A stretch of DNA of 64,000 bases from Pseudogymnoascus destructans (GCF_001641265.1 NW_020167545.1:310001-374000), one strand, 5' to 3'. Counted from the stretch's first letter, positions 21,162-34,598 are shown. A program made the numbers and translations. Notes: generated by a model not told the origin, from the letters alone.

Positions 21162-21851
21162 CAGCCAAATACCTGTGATAGGGCAAAGCAGAACCAAGAC
21201 TGGTTTGATTTTATTCAATCACGATGAGGCCTTTATACGTTACCAAGGGTACAGCGATTATAGCCCCAGCACTGAGGGCAACACTGCCAAGTTTGTTACC
21301 AAAGTCAGGCTAATACATCAACATTTGACTTAATTGACCCGGAGCTAGAAGATTTAGAGGGGCTACCCCCAAGCCAAGACGGGCATGATTACACCCTACC
21401 TTCACTTGCAAGGCCATAGAATGACAATAGGGCCCAGTTGCCTCAGGGGGAAGTAGTTAAAACAATTGAGTTGAGCCAAGTCTGTAATAAGTCTTGGTCT
21501 GGTCAGGAAATTCAGGAGTCATGACGTAATATAGATCTATAGCAATAATTATAGTAATTGCCATCTACTACAAATTGCACATGGAAAATAAGTCATTATA
21601 CGTATTATCTACACGTGATTGTTAACCAACCCTAGTCCCGTGACCAGTTTCTTGGCAGAACGATGGGGAACTGTGGGTTATGAGCTTCAGACCAGAACCG
21701 GACCATGGTCCGGTCTGGGGTCGGGGGACTGATGGGGTAGGTCCCCCGTGACGCACACTAGAGGAAAGGTTTAGGGAGGTCTTTCAGGAGCAGGGTGCAG
21801 AGGAAAAGAAAGTGCACATAAAGAGCAGGAAGCAAATGTGCGCCTTGTTGT
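21162..21851. other. Stretch without recognised genes
   Basis: I see only short, stop-rich frames. A perfect 16-bp palindrome, CCGGACCATGGTCCGG, lies at about 21697-21712. Confidence 0.4.
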
Positions 21852-22872
21852 TTGAGAAGAAGAGGTCGAAGTCTGATGGAGTTAAGGAAAAAGGGAAGTT
21901 ATATAAAAAAAAAAAAAAAAAAAATACATGAAGCAAAAATGGACATCGAGGGTGAAGAGGAAGAGGAGTCAGAGGAGGAGATACTGGATTTCCAAACCAC
22001 CCAGGAGGAAGAAGATGGTTCTTGGTATTCCGTGCAGTGCCATACAAGAAAAAGAAGTGGGCAGACATTGTCAAAGTCAACAAGGATACTCAAACACTTA
22101 AGGAATTGAAGTGGGCAGACATTGTCAAAGTCAACAAGAATGCTCAAACACTTGAGGAATTGAAGGGGGAGATTCAGAAATTGGTGCTGCCAGCCGAAAA
22201 TGAGCCACAATCTCAATTAACCAATATAATTGGTGAAAATGGAAATTTTGTGTCGCATATGCCAAAGAAAATAGAAAATGCTGTCTGGAAGAAGCATAAA
22301 CCTAGGCTCACAGATACTGAACAGAAAGCCATGTTCCCTCCTATGGATCCCCGGGTGATCCCAGAAGAAAAATGGTTGGATGTCATTGATGTTGCAAGAG
22401 ATCTTGCATGTGCGCCACCAAAGCCCAAGGGACAGTTGCATGGTCCTACAGCACGATACCTCAGGCACAAAAAGGCACCATATGCATTTAACTATCGGGG
22501 AGAATTACGAGCTCCATACTAGGAGTATAGGTTTTTTGAGAGAAAAAATGGAGATAGGATTCTTACAGACAAACAAGCCAAAACTCTCTGCCTAGGCATA
22601 AATGAAGAGCATGCCCGCCTCCCGCACACACTGAATGTGAAAGGAAAGATATACCAAAGATCAGAGAAGATATTTTTTAGCAGCAAGTGGATGAGGTTAC
22701 TCGTGTGCATGAAACATTTATCGAGCAGCAATCGGTAGAAATCAACAGACTGGTGGATGAAAATGAGATGTTGCAGGCTCAGATTAAGGAAGGTGTTAGA
22801 AGACAAGAGGGGATTTTGAGGGTCATGGCTGGTATTATTTCATATGGGCTGATTGATGGCGAATGCTTTTGA
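21852..22872 (+). CDS. Unrecognised, probably degraded coding region with an internal 54-bp duplication
   Basis: Two overlapping frames (21852-22109 and 22022-22522) and a later one (22687-22872) read as Lys/Glu-rich protein. The second has an 18-residue repeat in tandem (KWADIVKVNKDTQTLKEL and a near copy) encoded at about 22055-22162. The last (VTRVHETFIEQQSVEINRLV) looks like a coiled coil. An A-run of about 20 at 21906-21925 interrupts the first frame. I cannot name the family; a transposon gag-like protein is one possibility. Confidence 0.3.
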
Positions 22873-23283
22873 GACATGGATTTCTGATGGAATGGTGGAA
22901 ATGGAGGGATTGCAGGACATGAATAGCTAGAAATGGGATAGCTTTGGGAACCGAGGATGGGGTATCTAATGGGGTGGATTGCTTCATTATTTGGTCGCTT
23001 AGGAGTGCTCATAGGGACACTCTCTTCAACACCATGTGTCGAAGAAAACGATCAGGGGGTGAGTGTGCAGAATGGATTAGTAATCAGGAAGGAATAACCG
23101 AAATAGCTTTATTATGGCCAGGCTTCAGAGCAGTAGTTTAAACCAAAAAAATACAACGATCATCAACCCACAAGTATAATAGCATCTACCGCGAATCGAC
23201 ACAACGACCCCACAAGGGTGCACTAAACTGACACACAATAAAATTAGGAATCAGCGAATAATGGTGAATAATAATATTCTATA
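22873..23283. other. Intergenic, nothing recognised
   Basis: No domain-bearing frame, terminal repeat or RNA gene is apparent before the Gypsy pol remnant begins near 23284. Confidence 0.4.
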
Positions 23284-24200
23284 ACGTATTCCAAGGTAGC
23301 TCAACCACTTACAGAGCTTACAAGGAAAGACCTCACGTTCGAATGGACAGACAAGGCAGAAGCTGCTTTCTAAGAACTTAAGACAAAGTTCACAGAAGCA
23401 CCTATCCTGACCCTACAAAGAAGATAGTCCTAGAGATGGACTCTTCTGATTTCACGATTAGAGCATGTCTAAGTCAACTAGACAAAAACGGAAAGCTCAA
23501 GCTAGTCGTATATTACTCTAGAAAACTGTCACCTACGGAGCTTAACTATGACATCTATAACAAGGAGCTAATAGCTATTGTCGTTGCTTTTGAGTGGTAG
23601 TGAGTATATCTTAAAGGATTGACCTACCCTATACAGGTATAGACGGATCATAAGAATCTCATATACTTCACTATAACTAAGGTTTAAACCATAGACAAGT
23701 CTGATGGGCAGAGACACTCACAGCCTACAACTTTACAATTTACATATCGCAAGGGCTCTGAGAATGCAAGAGCAGACGCTTATAGCAGAAGGACTGACCA
23801 CATCAGCCCTAAAGAGGAAAGACTAGAGCCATATTAAAGAAAACAGACGTAGGAATGTAATACAACAAGTTGCTAGCCACGATTGCTACTATAGAGAACT
23901 TGGAGTTAGAAGAAAGACTTAAGAAAGCTTATGTAACAGACGAACGTGTAAAGCGAATCTTAATAAAAACCAAAGGCGACTTTGCCATCAATGAACAAGG
24001 ATTAATCCGATTTAAAGGATTAGTGTATGTCCTAAGCAAAATGAGATGCCCGCTAGTGCAAGAACAACACTCGCTACTAGCACACGGCCATTAGGGAGTA
24101 ACACGCACCTTCGAACGAATCACCTGACACTACTACTTCCTAGGTATGAGGAAGCAGGTTGAAACGGTAGTAAGAGAGTGCGACATTTGCAGCAAATAAC
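23284..24200 (+). pseudogene. Decayed Ty3/Gypsy pol fragment (RT end, RNase H, integrase zinc finger)
   Basis: Broken translation gives LTRKDLTFEWTDKAEAAF, VLEMDSSDFTIRACLSQLD, YYSRKLSPTELNYDIYNKEL, a TDHKNLIYF-type RNase H motif, and FTYRKGSENARADAYSRR. An integrase HHCC-like part (QEQHSLLAHGH, then RECDIC) follows up to about 24190. Many Gln/Trp codons are stops. It is more diverged than the two Gypsy copies at 34.6 and 53.4 kb and is a different family. Confidence 0.85.
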
Positions 24201-24421
24201 CGTTCTATATTTCGTGAGTCTTTCCATAATAACCAGGATAGCGTCAAATACTACTCCAGCTCTTCGGAAAGCTGGCCTCCCAATTCCTCCGGAGTTTAAG
24301 GACCCAGTCCTGACCCGGAAGCCCCCCAAACTGAGAGCGAGAGTGAGGGCGAGGGCGAGGGCGAGAGTGGGAGAGAGGGTAGGAGTGGGAGCGAAGAAGT
24401 GATAATTTCAATAATGGCTTA

Positions 24422-24840
24422 ACGTACATGTATAACGAACCGGCCAAACAAGCGAACCGGCCAATCCATTTTACACCTTAAATCACGAATTTCATAACTT
24501 AATATCTCAACAACCCTTTAATAATAAGTTATAAAAATATGTACTTAGCCTTTTATAAGCATTTAAAGTACTCTATTTGATTTTTAAAGCAATTAGTATT
24601 GTAGTTATTAAGATATTGAGTTTTAGCCCCCACTTTTGACCTAATTCTTAGTATCTTAATAACTACAATACTAATTGCTTTAAAAATCAAATAGAGTACT
24701 TTAAATGCTTATAAAAGGCTAAGTACATATTTTTATAACTTATTATTAAAGGGTTGTTGAGATATTAAGTTATGAAATTCGTGATTTAAGGTGTAAAATG
24801 GATTGGCCGGTTCGCTTGTTTGGCCGGTTCGTTACCTAAC
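24422..24840. mobile_element. Foldback MITE with pogo-like ends
   Basis: About 420 bp consisting of two long inverted arms (about 24432-24625 and 24641-24833) around a short centre. The left end starts ACGTACATGTATAACGAACC after TA and holds the unit GCGAACCGGCCAA twice, the same architecture as the pogo TIRs here. The right outer end has a few changes. There is no coding capacity. It would form a stable hairpin if transcribed. Confidence 0.85.
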
Positions 24841-24842
24841 GT

Positions 24843-25275
24843 TGGCCCATTTTTCGATTCCATTGGACAGGATTTATCGTAAAAAATGGTCTAATACCAA
24901 TATACACCATGCTACGCAGCCAATCTATTGGCTGCGTAAGCTGTACCTAGCTACATATTCTATTGCCAAGCCTATTGTGCCACTATTCCCACTTGGCACT
25001 ATTCCAACAGCCAATCATAATATATAAAGGAACACTCTTACACAATAAGGTAGTAGTAGACACTATGCTAGGAATAGTATTGAAACCAGGGTTACACTAA
25101 CAGCGTTAATAAATAGACACCTGTATAAGAGACAATTGTCAGAGTTAAATAATCCCAAAAATAAACACGTGACACATTGGCAAAATACACGTGATATATG
25201 GTCAACTCTATTATTACGAGGGTATAATTAAGGAGACAGTGTTTATATTATACTAATGAAGCAAATACTATATTA
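24843..25275. other. Left flank of the large composite element
   Basis: AT-rich, without ORFs. It contains a short inverted repeat, CGCAGCCAAT with its complement, at about 24936-24957. The left terminus of the composite transposon probably lies here, but I could not identify terminal repeats matching the right side. Confidence 0.4.
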
Positions 25276-26850
25276 TTATAACCCCTCCTCGAATACGTCT
25301 TGTAAACTACGTCTACTGCTATAAGCACCGTTGGTATCGTCGTCGTAGTGGTCATCGTCATCGTCATCGTCATTCTCATCATCCATAAATTGCTCAGGCC
25401 TGTCGTTACTACTTCCATCCTCGTCTGCCGAACCCCAGTCAATGTCATCCTTTAGTGTTCCAATAGATTGCTGTGCAATCTGGTCGTCTATAAGGGGCAT
25501 TTTCCTCCGTCGTCCATACATATCCTTGAACTTCAATCGTTTTGGGCCGATATTAGTATGCTGGTTTCTTGGGTAGGCATCAAACCAGTTGAGGAGCACC
25601 TGTCTGGGTACCCCATTCCGAACACCATGGTTCTGTTCGAAGTCAAGGTGGAGCTTTACCTTTACAGCTAGTGACACAAACCAGTCTAATATAGTTAGCA
25701 CAAAACAGTAACCACTTATAAACAACGTACATTTAATCCAGAACGGGCCTGGAGCAATTGACGCTGTTCCGTTAGGATGCAGTTCACTTGACTCAATCTT
25801 CTCGTAGAACAGTATATATCGACTTGCCCAGCAAAAGACACTCTCTGCATCAACAATGCTGTAAATAGACTCGAACACTTCAAAGAGTCGAGATAGGTCT
25901 TGTTCATTCAGCAGAAACGACATGGATGGTTTTGTAAGGGTTTTACCAACCCATTCCTGTACATGTTCAGACAAGCTACTATATTTTGGGTTGGAGGGTC
26001 ATACCATCATGCAGGTAATAGTCCGGTGCTTCCAGGTATTTGTATTGCCTCTTGCTTTATAGAGAGCCTTGTCTCGAAGCGCAAAGTTCTCATCGAAGTC
26101 AACAGATAGTGTAACGTCATTTACTATAGCCTCAAGCTCCTTGTCTGTTGCTCGCCCATATCGGAGGGTAAGTCGTCGTATTTCAGGATCCAACTTCTTC
26201 CTGATTTGTTTCCACGCATTGTTGTCAAAGAGCTTTGTCTGGCTAGCTGACCGTTGAAACGGTCCCATAGTGCTATTATGGGAACTGTGGGTGTATTGCT
26301 TAGTATGCTTTGCAGTAGGTCGACAGGCTAGTAATGAGTTGGTAGATCCAGTAGAATTACTACTTCTACTACTCTGTTGAAGCGTAGATGCAACAGTGTT
26401 TCGACAGTTGTTGTTCGACCGAAGCTGTTGAGTCAGGTCCAAATGACCATTCTCAAAGGATAGCGTAGTATCTGGCTGGGTAGGGAGTTGAGAGGAGGCC
26501 GCATTCATTAACCCCCCCTGGACACGCTCAGTTTGAGACATTGAGGGGCTAGTTGTATTGGGTGTATCGTGTTGTAGTAACTGCAAGGTAGGTGAATTCA
26601 TTGATGTCAATGGGGCTCCTTGAACAACCGAGTCTGGAGAATGCTGGCTTTGGGACAACCCTGGACTATTTGAGTCGCGTGGAAGGAGGTGGCCTAATCC
26701 ATATGGGTATTGAGACCCAGAATTCCGAGCATTCTGTAGCTGGGAGTTTCCGTAGTTGTAATCCTCTTGGCTGTGGGCTTGCACTGCACCCTTAGCAATG
26801 CGTCTTGGTCGACGTGATGTCTTTGGCATAGTAAGGAACCTACAACCCAA
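25276..26850 (-). CDS. Unknown 508-aa protein of the composite element (two exons)
   Basis: Exon 1 (26005-26850) and exon 2 (25276-25956) join in phase across a 48-nt intron (GTATGA to TGTACAG) whose 3' splice site lies inside the repeated motif CTGAACATGTACAG. Residues 1-180 are Ser/Asn/Gln-rich, with a basic start (MPKTSRRPRRIAKG, the second possible start). The centre is ordered (WKQIRKKLDPEIRRLTLRYG, then EWVGKTLTKPSM and hydrophobic helices). The C-terminus is strongly acidic (a run of Asp). I recognise no domain. By position it is likely an accessory protein of the transposon. Confidence 0.65.
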
Positions 26851-27138
26851 GAATTAGCCTATCTTCTGTACATGTTCAGAGGGGGGCACAAACACTGATT
26901 GTATATTCTTATACACTCTGTAATTATACCATAATATATAGTAGTTTGAGAACACAGTATTGTGGTTGTACGTGTATATTTCCAAACACTCTATTACGCG
27001 TGTGTGGAGCAAATATATGTGAGCACGTGACCCAAGATGACTAACACAGTAGTATTATCCAACTCTGTATGCGGCTCTTACTATAATATAACCCCCGTAT
27101 TCAACAGGAGGTCTTCAAGCAACATATAGTGAATCATA

Positions 27139-30100
27139 ATGGACTTAAGCCCAGATACAACATATACAGCTGAGGATTTTGGCAATCCAAATCGTCGGCG
27201 AAGGCGCAAGTGGCCAACTTATAGTGCAAACCTTCGAAGACATGTTGCACATCGGACTACACAAATAGGCCAGGCAGAGGCTGTACGGAGACGACACCTG
27301 CAGCTTCCTATTCCTAATAATGAAACAAGTAGCATCCAAACCTGTATAATACCTCCCTCGCTAACATTAAACCAGCCAGAAGACTACTACACAATGTATG
27401 ATAGTGACAGCAATAGTAGTCCTGCCTTTATCTCCAACGATCAACCGGCCAACACAGGATCTAATATGCCAATTATGGAGCCAGGCTCTTCCTATACATG
27501 TTCAAAGGACGCTCTTTATTGTGACGATTATAATAGCATGGCTATGGGGGACAACAGCTCGGATAGTAACTCTGTAGAGAGTGAAAACACTCCCAAAATT
27601 CATTTTACAAGCAATGAGGTCATTGATCTATCTGCACTGAACCCTCGCTCAGCGCCAGTATCTGACTTTACAATGGCATTCGGACTCTGGTGCGATACAC
27701 ACCGGGTTACCCGGCAGACTTATAAGGCTTTACTCCAAGTTTTACGACTTCTTCCAAATGAGGAGTTTCGACAGCTCCCAGAAAACCTTGCAACACTCCA
27801 AAAGTGGTGCCGTCGTCGCCTTCCTTTACTACCGCTCCAAAGATCAGTTGTTGATGTCCGGATGGATAAACAGCCATCAGGCAATGCAGCAACGTCCCAA
27901 AGCTATATATACTTCTTTGACCCGCGGGTTATCGCTGCCACTATACTATCATCAACACTCGGTCAGCCAATACACCAAGGAATGGCCGAGATTGTAGACA
28001 ATCCATCCGAGTTTTACCATTCCCGTGCATGGGGCTCTTCAATTCGGACCTGTGGCAGCGACTTTGCCCTATATAAAGGTGGAGAGCCAATATTTCCCTC
28101 AGACTTTGTCCAGTATAAGTGCAAAAGTCAGACCTGTTGTAGCTCCACCTCCAAGCATACAGGGCAGGTAGTGTTTGTTGGGCGTGATAGACGGGAACTG
28201 TCTACTACTATCAATACAGTACTCCTTCATATCAGGCCTTTATTGCATCGGAACAACATACTATACCAGTCCCGTGGACTACAGGAGGAAATTAGAAAGC
28301 TGTCAACAAGTGAGCGCATTATTGACAACGAGGGTTTAGTCTGGGTCCAGCCAAACCAGGTATTACACCGTCGACCCGATATTAGCATCCAGTGGGGTGA
28401 TGGTACTATACGGACACCCTGGGCAGTTACTAAGATCTTTACCAAGGCCCATGGCATCGTTGATATCCAGAAGAGTACACCAATACGTGGGGGGCTAGAG
28501 ATTAAGCAATACGGCCGAGAGTACCTTATGGCTACAGTTATGGCAGGAGTACTGTCACTGCCCCTCATTATGTTTATTGACGTGGACTATACCGCAACAT
28601 GTACCGCTCAGTTACTGGAGTATATATGATGCCAGCTGGGCTTGGTATTGAGCAGCGACAAAGGAGCATGAATAGTCATACTCTAACCCTTGGGCCCCAT
28701 GGTTCTCAGCTTGATGCTACAGTATCGGTCCTCCGAACATGTATAGGGGCCCTTGAGCGTGGAAGCCCAATGGTTATTAGAGGAGTAAAGACAGTAGTAT
28801 GGGCCCCGTTCATTACTATTCTAGGTGATATGAAAGGGCAACAACAGTCAGCTGGTTTTCTTTCCCCAAGGGCTAACCTCTGCTGTCGGTTCTGTGATGC
28901 AAGCCTTGATACAAGGGCTGATCTCAGAAGAGATATTGCACGCCATGGTCGGTTCCACTACCAAGTACAGGACCTACGCATGCAGATGGATAAACTTACC
29001 TCAAAGTCAACTCGGTTACAATTTGGTCGCCGACATGGGTTAGCTGACCAGCCATCTGCCTTACAGTCTGTAATACCAGCACTTGACATTATTATAAGCC
29101 GCCCCCCCGATCCAGCACACAGTGAGTTCCTTGGTATCGTTCGGAGACTATATCCAATATTATATGGGCCATTGCTAACTCCAGTTGCCCAGGTTGAGTT
29201 TACTAAACAGTTCCAGACATATACGTTCCCGCCTGGCTGGAGTCGAATCCAATCGCCAGAGAAGCACATACGGTCCTGGTCAATGAGCGAGTGTGGGAAG
29301 GCGTCAATTATCGTGCCATTAATACTTCGCGGTTGGCTAAAGACTATCCATATACGGCATACGTTCCAGCTAGCCCTTGCCCGCGAATGTCCAGTGACAC
29401 ACCGGCCTATACATACCAGAACTGATGTAGATTTCATTGTCCGTGCCTTTGGTCATATTGCACGGAGTAATTCCTTCGTGTCCTCAACTAGCCTCACGAG
29501 TAAGGAGCGGCTAGAATTCCACAATGTCATATTGGAGGGGAGAGCTAGTTTTTTAGGTCTTATGAAAGCTGCAGCGAAGTCGTCAGAGAGTGTAGAAACT
29601 AGACAACCTTCTCGTAGTAGGAGAAGCCCTGCGCTGTCTATCCCTCTATACTCGAATAGTTACGTCCAAAGTGGTTCCGATACTGAGACAAGTACGGACG
29701 ACCAAGGCAACAATACTCAAGATAGTTCTTGTATTCCTGGTTATGCAGGCAGACTTCCGAATTACCATATTGCGTTACATTTTAACCAAATGATGGAGGA
29801 GTACGGGGTTGTCTGGAATACAAATGTGTTCTGGGGAGAGGATAAGCACAAGTTTTTCAAGGAGGCAGTTACTCGGACAAATCATAGACGACCCGAGCGT
29901 GACTTACTTATCCAGGAGTGTATATTCTCAACGCTACGGTATACTCTGTGTGGTGCCTTCCTCCACACATGTATAGAGATCTCTGCTCAGATTATGAGGA
30001 TTCGGGACAGCTGCCCAGCTGTATTCGAAACCCTACTAACTGTTGCTGACAGGCGAGTATTAACATCACAGTCAGGGGTTCACCGGAATATACATTCTAA

Positions 30101-30623
30101 CAACTTGCATATTGATGCCCGAGTACAGGGTGAGTTATCAAGCAAAGCATGCGTCCTACAGGAACTGCCTATCAAAGCTCGACAGTTTACCATACCCTTT
30201 TTAAATATGTTCGAAGGAACCCTTACTAAATATGGCTACCACTCGGTATTGTTTGGTAATACCCGTTTCCGCTGGTATGAGAAATTGACATATTCTATTA
30301 TAGATAGTTCCCGACGGCGAACACTACAGCAGAATGATATAGTGCTAACTATTGACAGCACGTTTGGCAGGATAATTGGCTTGTTTACTTATGCCCCTAG
30401 TCCTGATCAGTTGCCCCACGTCTTCATTCTTATAAATAAGTTGGTTCAGAATAGTAACTCAGATACAGTGCTTAACCTTCCTATATTTACCCAAACCTCA
30501 GCCCGTCAAATTGTCACCCTGCCGCAACTTAAGGCAGATGAGATATATATGGTACCCTCTCCAAATAGCGAACTCTATCCAAATCAGTATATTCGTTGTA
30601 CTTGGGACGTACGCTTCCAGTAG
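27139..30623 (+). pseudogene. Large transposase-like protein, frameshifted at about 28582
   Basis: Two frames overlap. The first (27139 to about 28580) ends in a hydrophobic stretch followed by FID. The second resumes as GLYRNMYRSVTGVYMMPAG, LTLGPHGSQ and ILGDMKGQQQSAGF. The two clearly belong to one protein of about 1160 residues, so a small indel at about 28581-28586 separates them. The second part has a zinc-like CCRFCDAS and a DPAHSEFLGIVRRLYPILY motif reminiscent of large DDE transposases of the CMC/KDZ/Academ type. Catalytic residues cannot be assigned with certainty. Apart from the indel there are no stops. Confidence 0.65.
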
Positions 30624-30721
30624 TAAGCGGATTGTCAAGCGCCCTCTATACATGTTCCATCACTTTGGTGGGGTCTATTGGCCAAATCAACCTCCGGATA
30701 TCAACTCTCAACTTCTTCCTT

Positions 30722-30755
<34 letters not shown>

Positions 30756-31116
30756 CAACAACATGTGCTGTCTGGCTGTTCTTTGGCCCTTGGAATAGCT
30801 TCGAGTAAGTGCAACTATCTATTACTTTGTTTATTTCCTTTTACATTCATCTTACTGACCAAACGAAGCTATCTACAAGCTGGTGTGAGGCCAACTGGCC
30901 AAACCTGGCCAAATATCGAAGAGCATCATTGCCAATACTCAAATTCACTCACTCCAACACCAACACACTGTGCGACCAACTTGTTTTACCTCATTTCCAC
31001 ACCAACAACCTCACTGGCGCTGTTTTGAAATTCACCCGGGTGAATTGAAGGTGAGAACCCTAGAATATCCCGAACATGTAAAGAGGCATGGTTCTAATAC
31101 CTCTAGAACAATTACT
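30624..31116 (+). promoter_or_regulatory. Spacer upstream of the helicase gene
   Basis: Non-coding. It holds a CAC/AAC microsatellite at about 30725-30761 and two copies of the ACATGT motif (CTATACATGTTC at 30646 and CGAACATGTAAAG at 31071). It probably contains the helicase promoter. Confidence 0.5.
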
Positions 31117-34100
31117 ATGTCGACCACACCCCCTTCCAAACGCGCAAAGACGCATGGCATTCCTCAGAAATCCGAACCAAAGGCTCAAAAGGAGCCAAAC
31201 CCATCCGGAAGCAGCTCTGCAAAGAATGAGGTAAGGTGCCCCTCTCTGAACATGTACACGGGACTAATACAGCAATAGACTTCAAGGAAGCGCGCTGCAG
31301 CCTTGCAGTATCAGGTGACAAAGTGGGCACCGGGGAACCCACTCAACGACATGTCAAGGCTGGCCGAATCGTCAGTTGCTGGATACCTTGGCTATACCGA
31401 CACCATCCACTTACGCCACCTGAAATGGTCATGGCCTGTAATGAAGGGAGCAATGGTATTCGAAACCACTCTGAAGAACAAGCTACAGACCAATGCAACT
31501 TCCATATTGGAGGCTTCAATCGACGATGCTGATGCATATGAATTTGAGGCCAATATCGACACTCTTATTTCAGCTTTCGATGCTCGAACCGAAGAGGACA
31601 ACGCAGATACGGAGAACACAACCCGAGCACTTACACTGCTATTTGCTGGGATTATACACCACGTTGCCAATGCCCTTGAAGATATGGACCTATTGACCCA
31701 TGACGACCCTGAGCTAAAGGCGCAGTTTACCAATCTACGCGTTCATCAGTCAGGTGTGAAGGGGTTCTTTGTCTCAGCGTTCGACATGAAGGCAGTGCTT
31801 GCCCCTACACTTGGCCCGCTTGTTTTACATAGCGAGCATGCCATGGAGCGGTATTCAAGAGCTTATACGTGTATTCGCTACCTACTTTATCATACTACAA
31901 CGTCGAAGTTTGCTACGATCAAAGGCAAACTTACAAAGGGCACCTATTTCGAATCTGGAAGTGTACTTCAAGACAGGCTCCCATCTTGGATGGGCAGTGA
32001 TACTGTGGTTGAGATTCCTGGAGCGACTTCCATCATTGGTCTTATGAACCAAGACAAGCACATCCCACTCCAGGTTACCCTCCAGTTTGTCCATGAGGAG
32101 GGAACAGACGATAATGAGGATCTTCTGCATCATATGAATTCATACCTGAAGCGAAAGAAGATCCGATTGTTGAAGGACAGCATTGACTACAAGCATGAGA
32201 TTCGAGACTTCGAGATCGCACCCCAGTGGCGTGATCACCTACGCCATGAGCTTCTGCTCCCGCGGCTCAGATGCGACTTCAGCACCCTTACCTTGGTCTC
32301 AACTACTCTTCCTGATACAGACTGCGGCCCTGTACATGTTCCAGAGGAGGGCTCATGGATCATCTACGACAATGACAATCCTGATGTTGTTATACCATGG
32401 ACTGATGTGCTCGACATCCTTCAATCTGGTACCTGTTTCCGCATCGACTATTCCCTCAAAGTTGTTGATGCAGATGAGGATGGGCCGTATCCTTATGAGT
32501 TCGATGGGGGCCCTATCCAGGTTTGTAGCATCAACGAGAGCACAATAGCTACAGTCAATAACGCATCTACTGGAGAGACTACTACCGGAGAAGATTTTAC
32601 AGCCGTTGTAGGCCCTTCGCCTCCACTCCCTCCCACTCAACATGACATAAAGGGGAAAGGCCCTGAGGTCCCAACAGGTCCACACACAGCGAAGATGATG
32701 CGCGATAAACCTGCACTATCATACTTGGAAGGGGTCCTTTCAGGATCAAACCATCACGGGATCCGTGGCATGGTAACTCCTACGAAATTGTTTGGGGATT
32801 GCAACTCTGCAGAATCGCAAGCATGGCACCTTGGTGTCGACGTATCAACCCCAGCTGGCATTGAGGCATTTATCCGAAAGGTTATCGGTACTCTACGTGT
32901 TGCTAATGTTGCGCCAAAGAAGGCCCTAAACTTGGCTGGCCTGCCTTCAATTGTTCAGCAAGAGATTCAGAGTGGAATGGCTGCTGCCACTTCTACAACT
33001 CTAAATGCAGACGTAAGCATCCAACTCTGTACATGTACAGAGACACCACTAACGCTAATTGCGATATAGCTTCCAGTAACAAGCGAGGATGCAACAAGTA
33101 TGGAAGACTTTTATAAGATGCAAAAGCTCTTCACGGGGGATGAGTCCCAGACAGGCCCTCCTCTCGATGCCTGCCTTATAATCGCAGACGCTCATTTCGA
33201 CACATGGCATGATAAGGAGCACACTCTTGCCAAATATGTTCTACGGTCACTCCCAACAGTACAAATCCGGCCTCTTGGCCACCAGGTTACCAGGTTCTTG
33301 TGGATGATCCTCAAAGCTTACGGTTATACACACGCTCCAACAAAGGAAGGGCAACTTCAAGCCGACGAACTTCAAACAGCTCGCACATATGGCGGGGTAC
33401 TTGTCGATAATATGGGCTTGGGGAAAACCTACACCTCATGTTTGTATCTCGAGTGGGTCATCCAGTTCTTTACACCAGAGACGCCAGGTAATTACAGACT
33501 GCACTTGATATTGGCGGCAGCTGGGCCGGTGATAGAGCAATGGAGGCTCGACATAACAAAGAACTTCAAGGGAATCAACCTGATCCTTGCATACGGGGAC
33601 TCGCCACCAGACGGAGCTTCCTCATTACGGTGGATTTCATCCAAGGCAATGCGAAGCCACCCCCATAGTCCGAAGAAGTTTCCGGCCGGTCTCCGTTTTA
33701 TATTTGACCAAAACAACCGAATGGCTGCCAAGACAGTAATCCTTACATCTTATGACACGCTTGCCGCTCGAACACTTCAGAAACCGCGTCGACAGCCTGG
33801 CGATACTACCCAGTTTAAGCCGTCAGAATGGATTGGAAGATGGAAGGGTGTCTTTCACACCGTTATTATGGATGAAGGCCACAAAGTGCGAAATCCTCTA
33901 ACTAACATCCATGTGGCAGTTGCAAGGTTGAACGCGCGGCATCATTGGTTTATTACTGGTACACCAATTCAGAATCAGAGCTCTGTAAGTCAGACCACTC
34001 CTGTACATGTACAGAGCTAGGCTAATTGATAAAAGGATATTCTTGGACCTCTCAACATTCTATGGCCTCAGATATCAAAGTCCCTCTCTTCGACAGAGGA

Positions 34101-34598
34101 GAGATCTACATGGGTAGATTCACTCAACGGCAATTACAAGGACTTCGAGCTCCTACTTCTGCCAGATGTACTGCACACGTCGTGGAAGAACCTCATCGCT
34201 ACAGACCCTTATCGTGTCCGAACACTTATCAACAGTAAGGACAAGACAACTATAAACAAGTTGTACAGATGCTTGGAGCAATTGCTTCTCCTTCGTCGGT
34301 CAACTGCAACATCAATCCCTACGGACTGCCACGGAGGACGTTTGTCGCTGAAGAATCTGATGCCGCCGTACGAAATTACCACTGTCCAGCTCCGAATGAA
34401 CTCAGCTGAAGCTGCTGAGTACCAGATGTTTCATCAGTCCTTTGTAAAGGATTACGAAGAAGGTCTTGCGCTGTGGACAGAACAGAAACAGAGCCGTATT
34501 GATCCATCGTCAGAGATCAAGAGCTTTCCTTGTGTGACTGGCCCATTGAGGAAGATGACAGTTAATGCAGTTTCGACTATGCTAAGTCGATTTCACGA

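Noticed and set aside
30678..31028. His/Gln-repeat ORF upstream of the helicase
   Set aside because: It arises from a CAC/AAC microsatellite; adjacent frames give equally long repeats.
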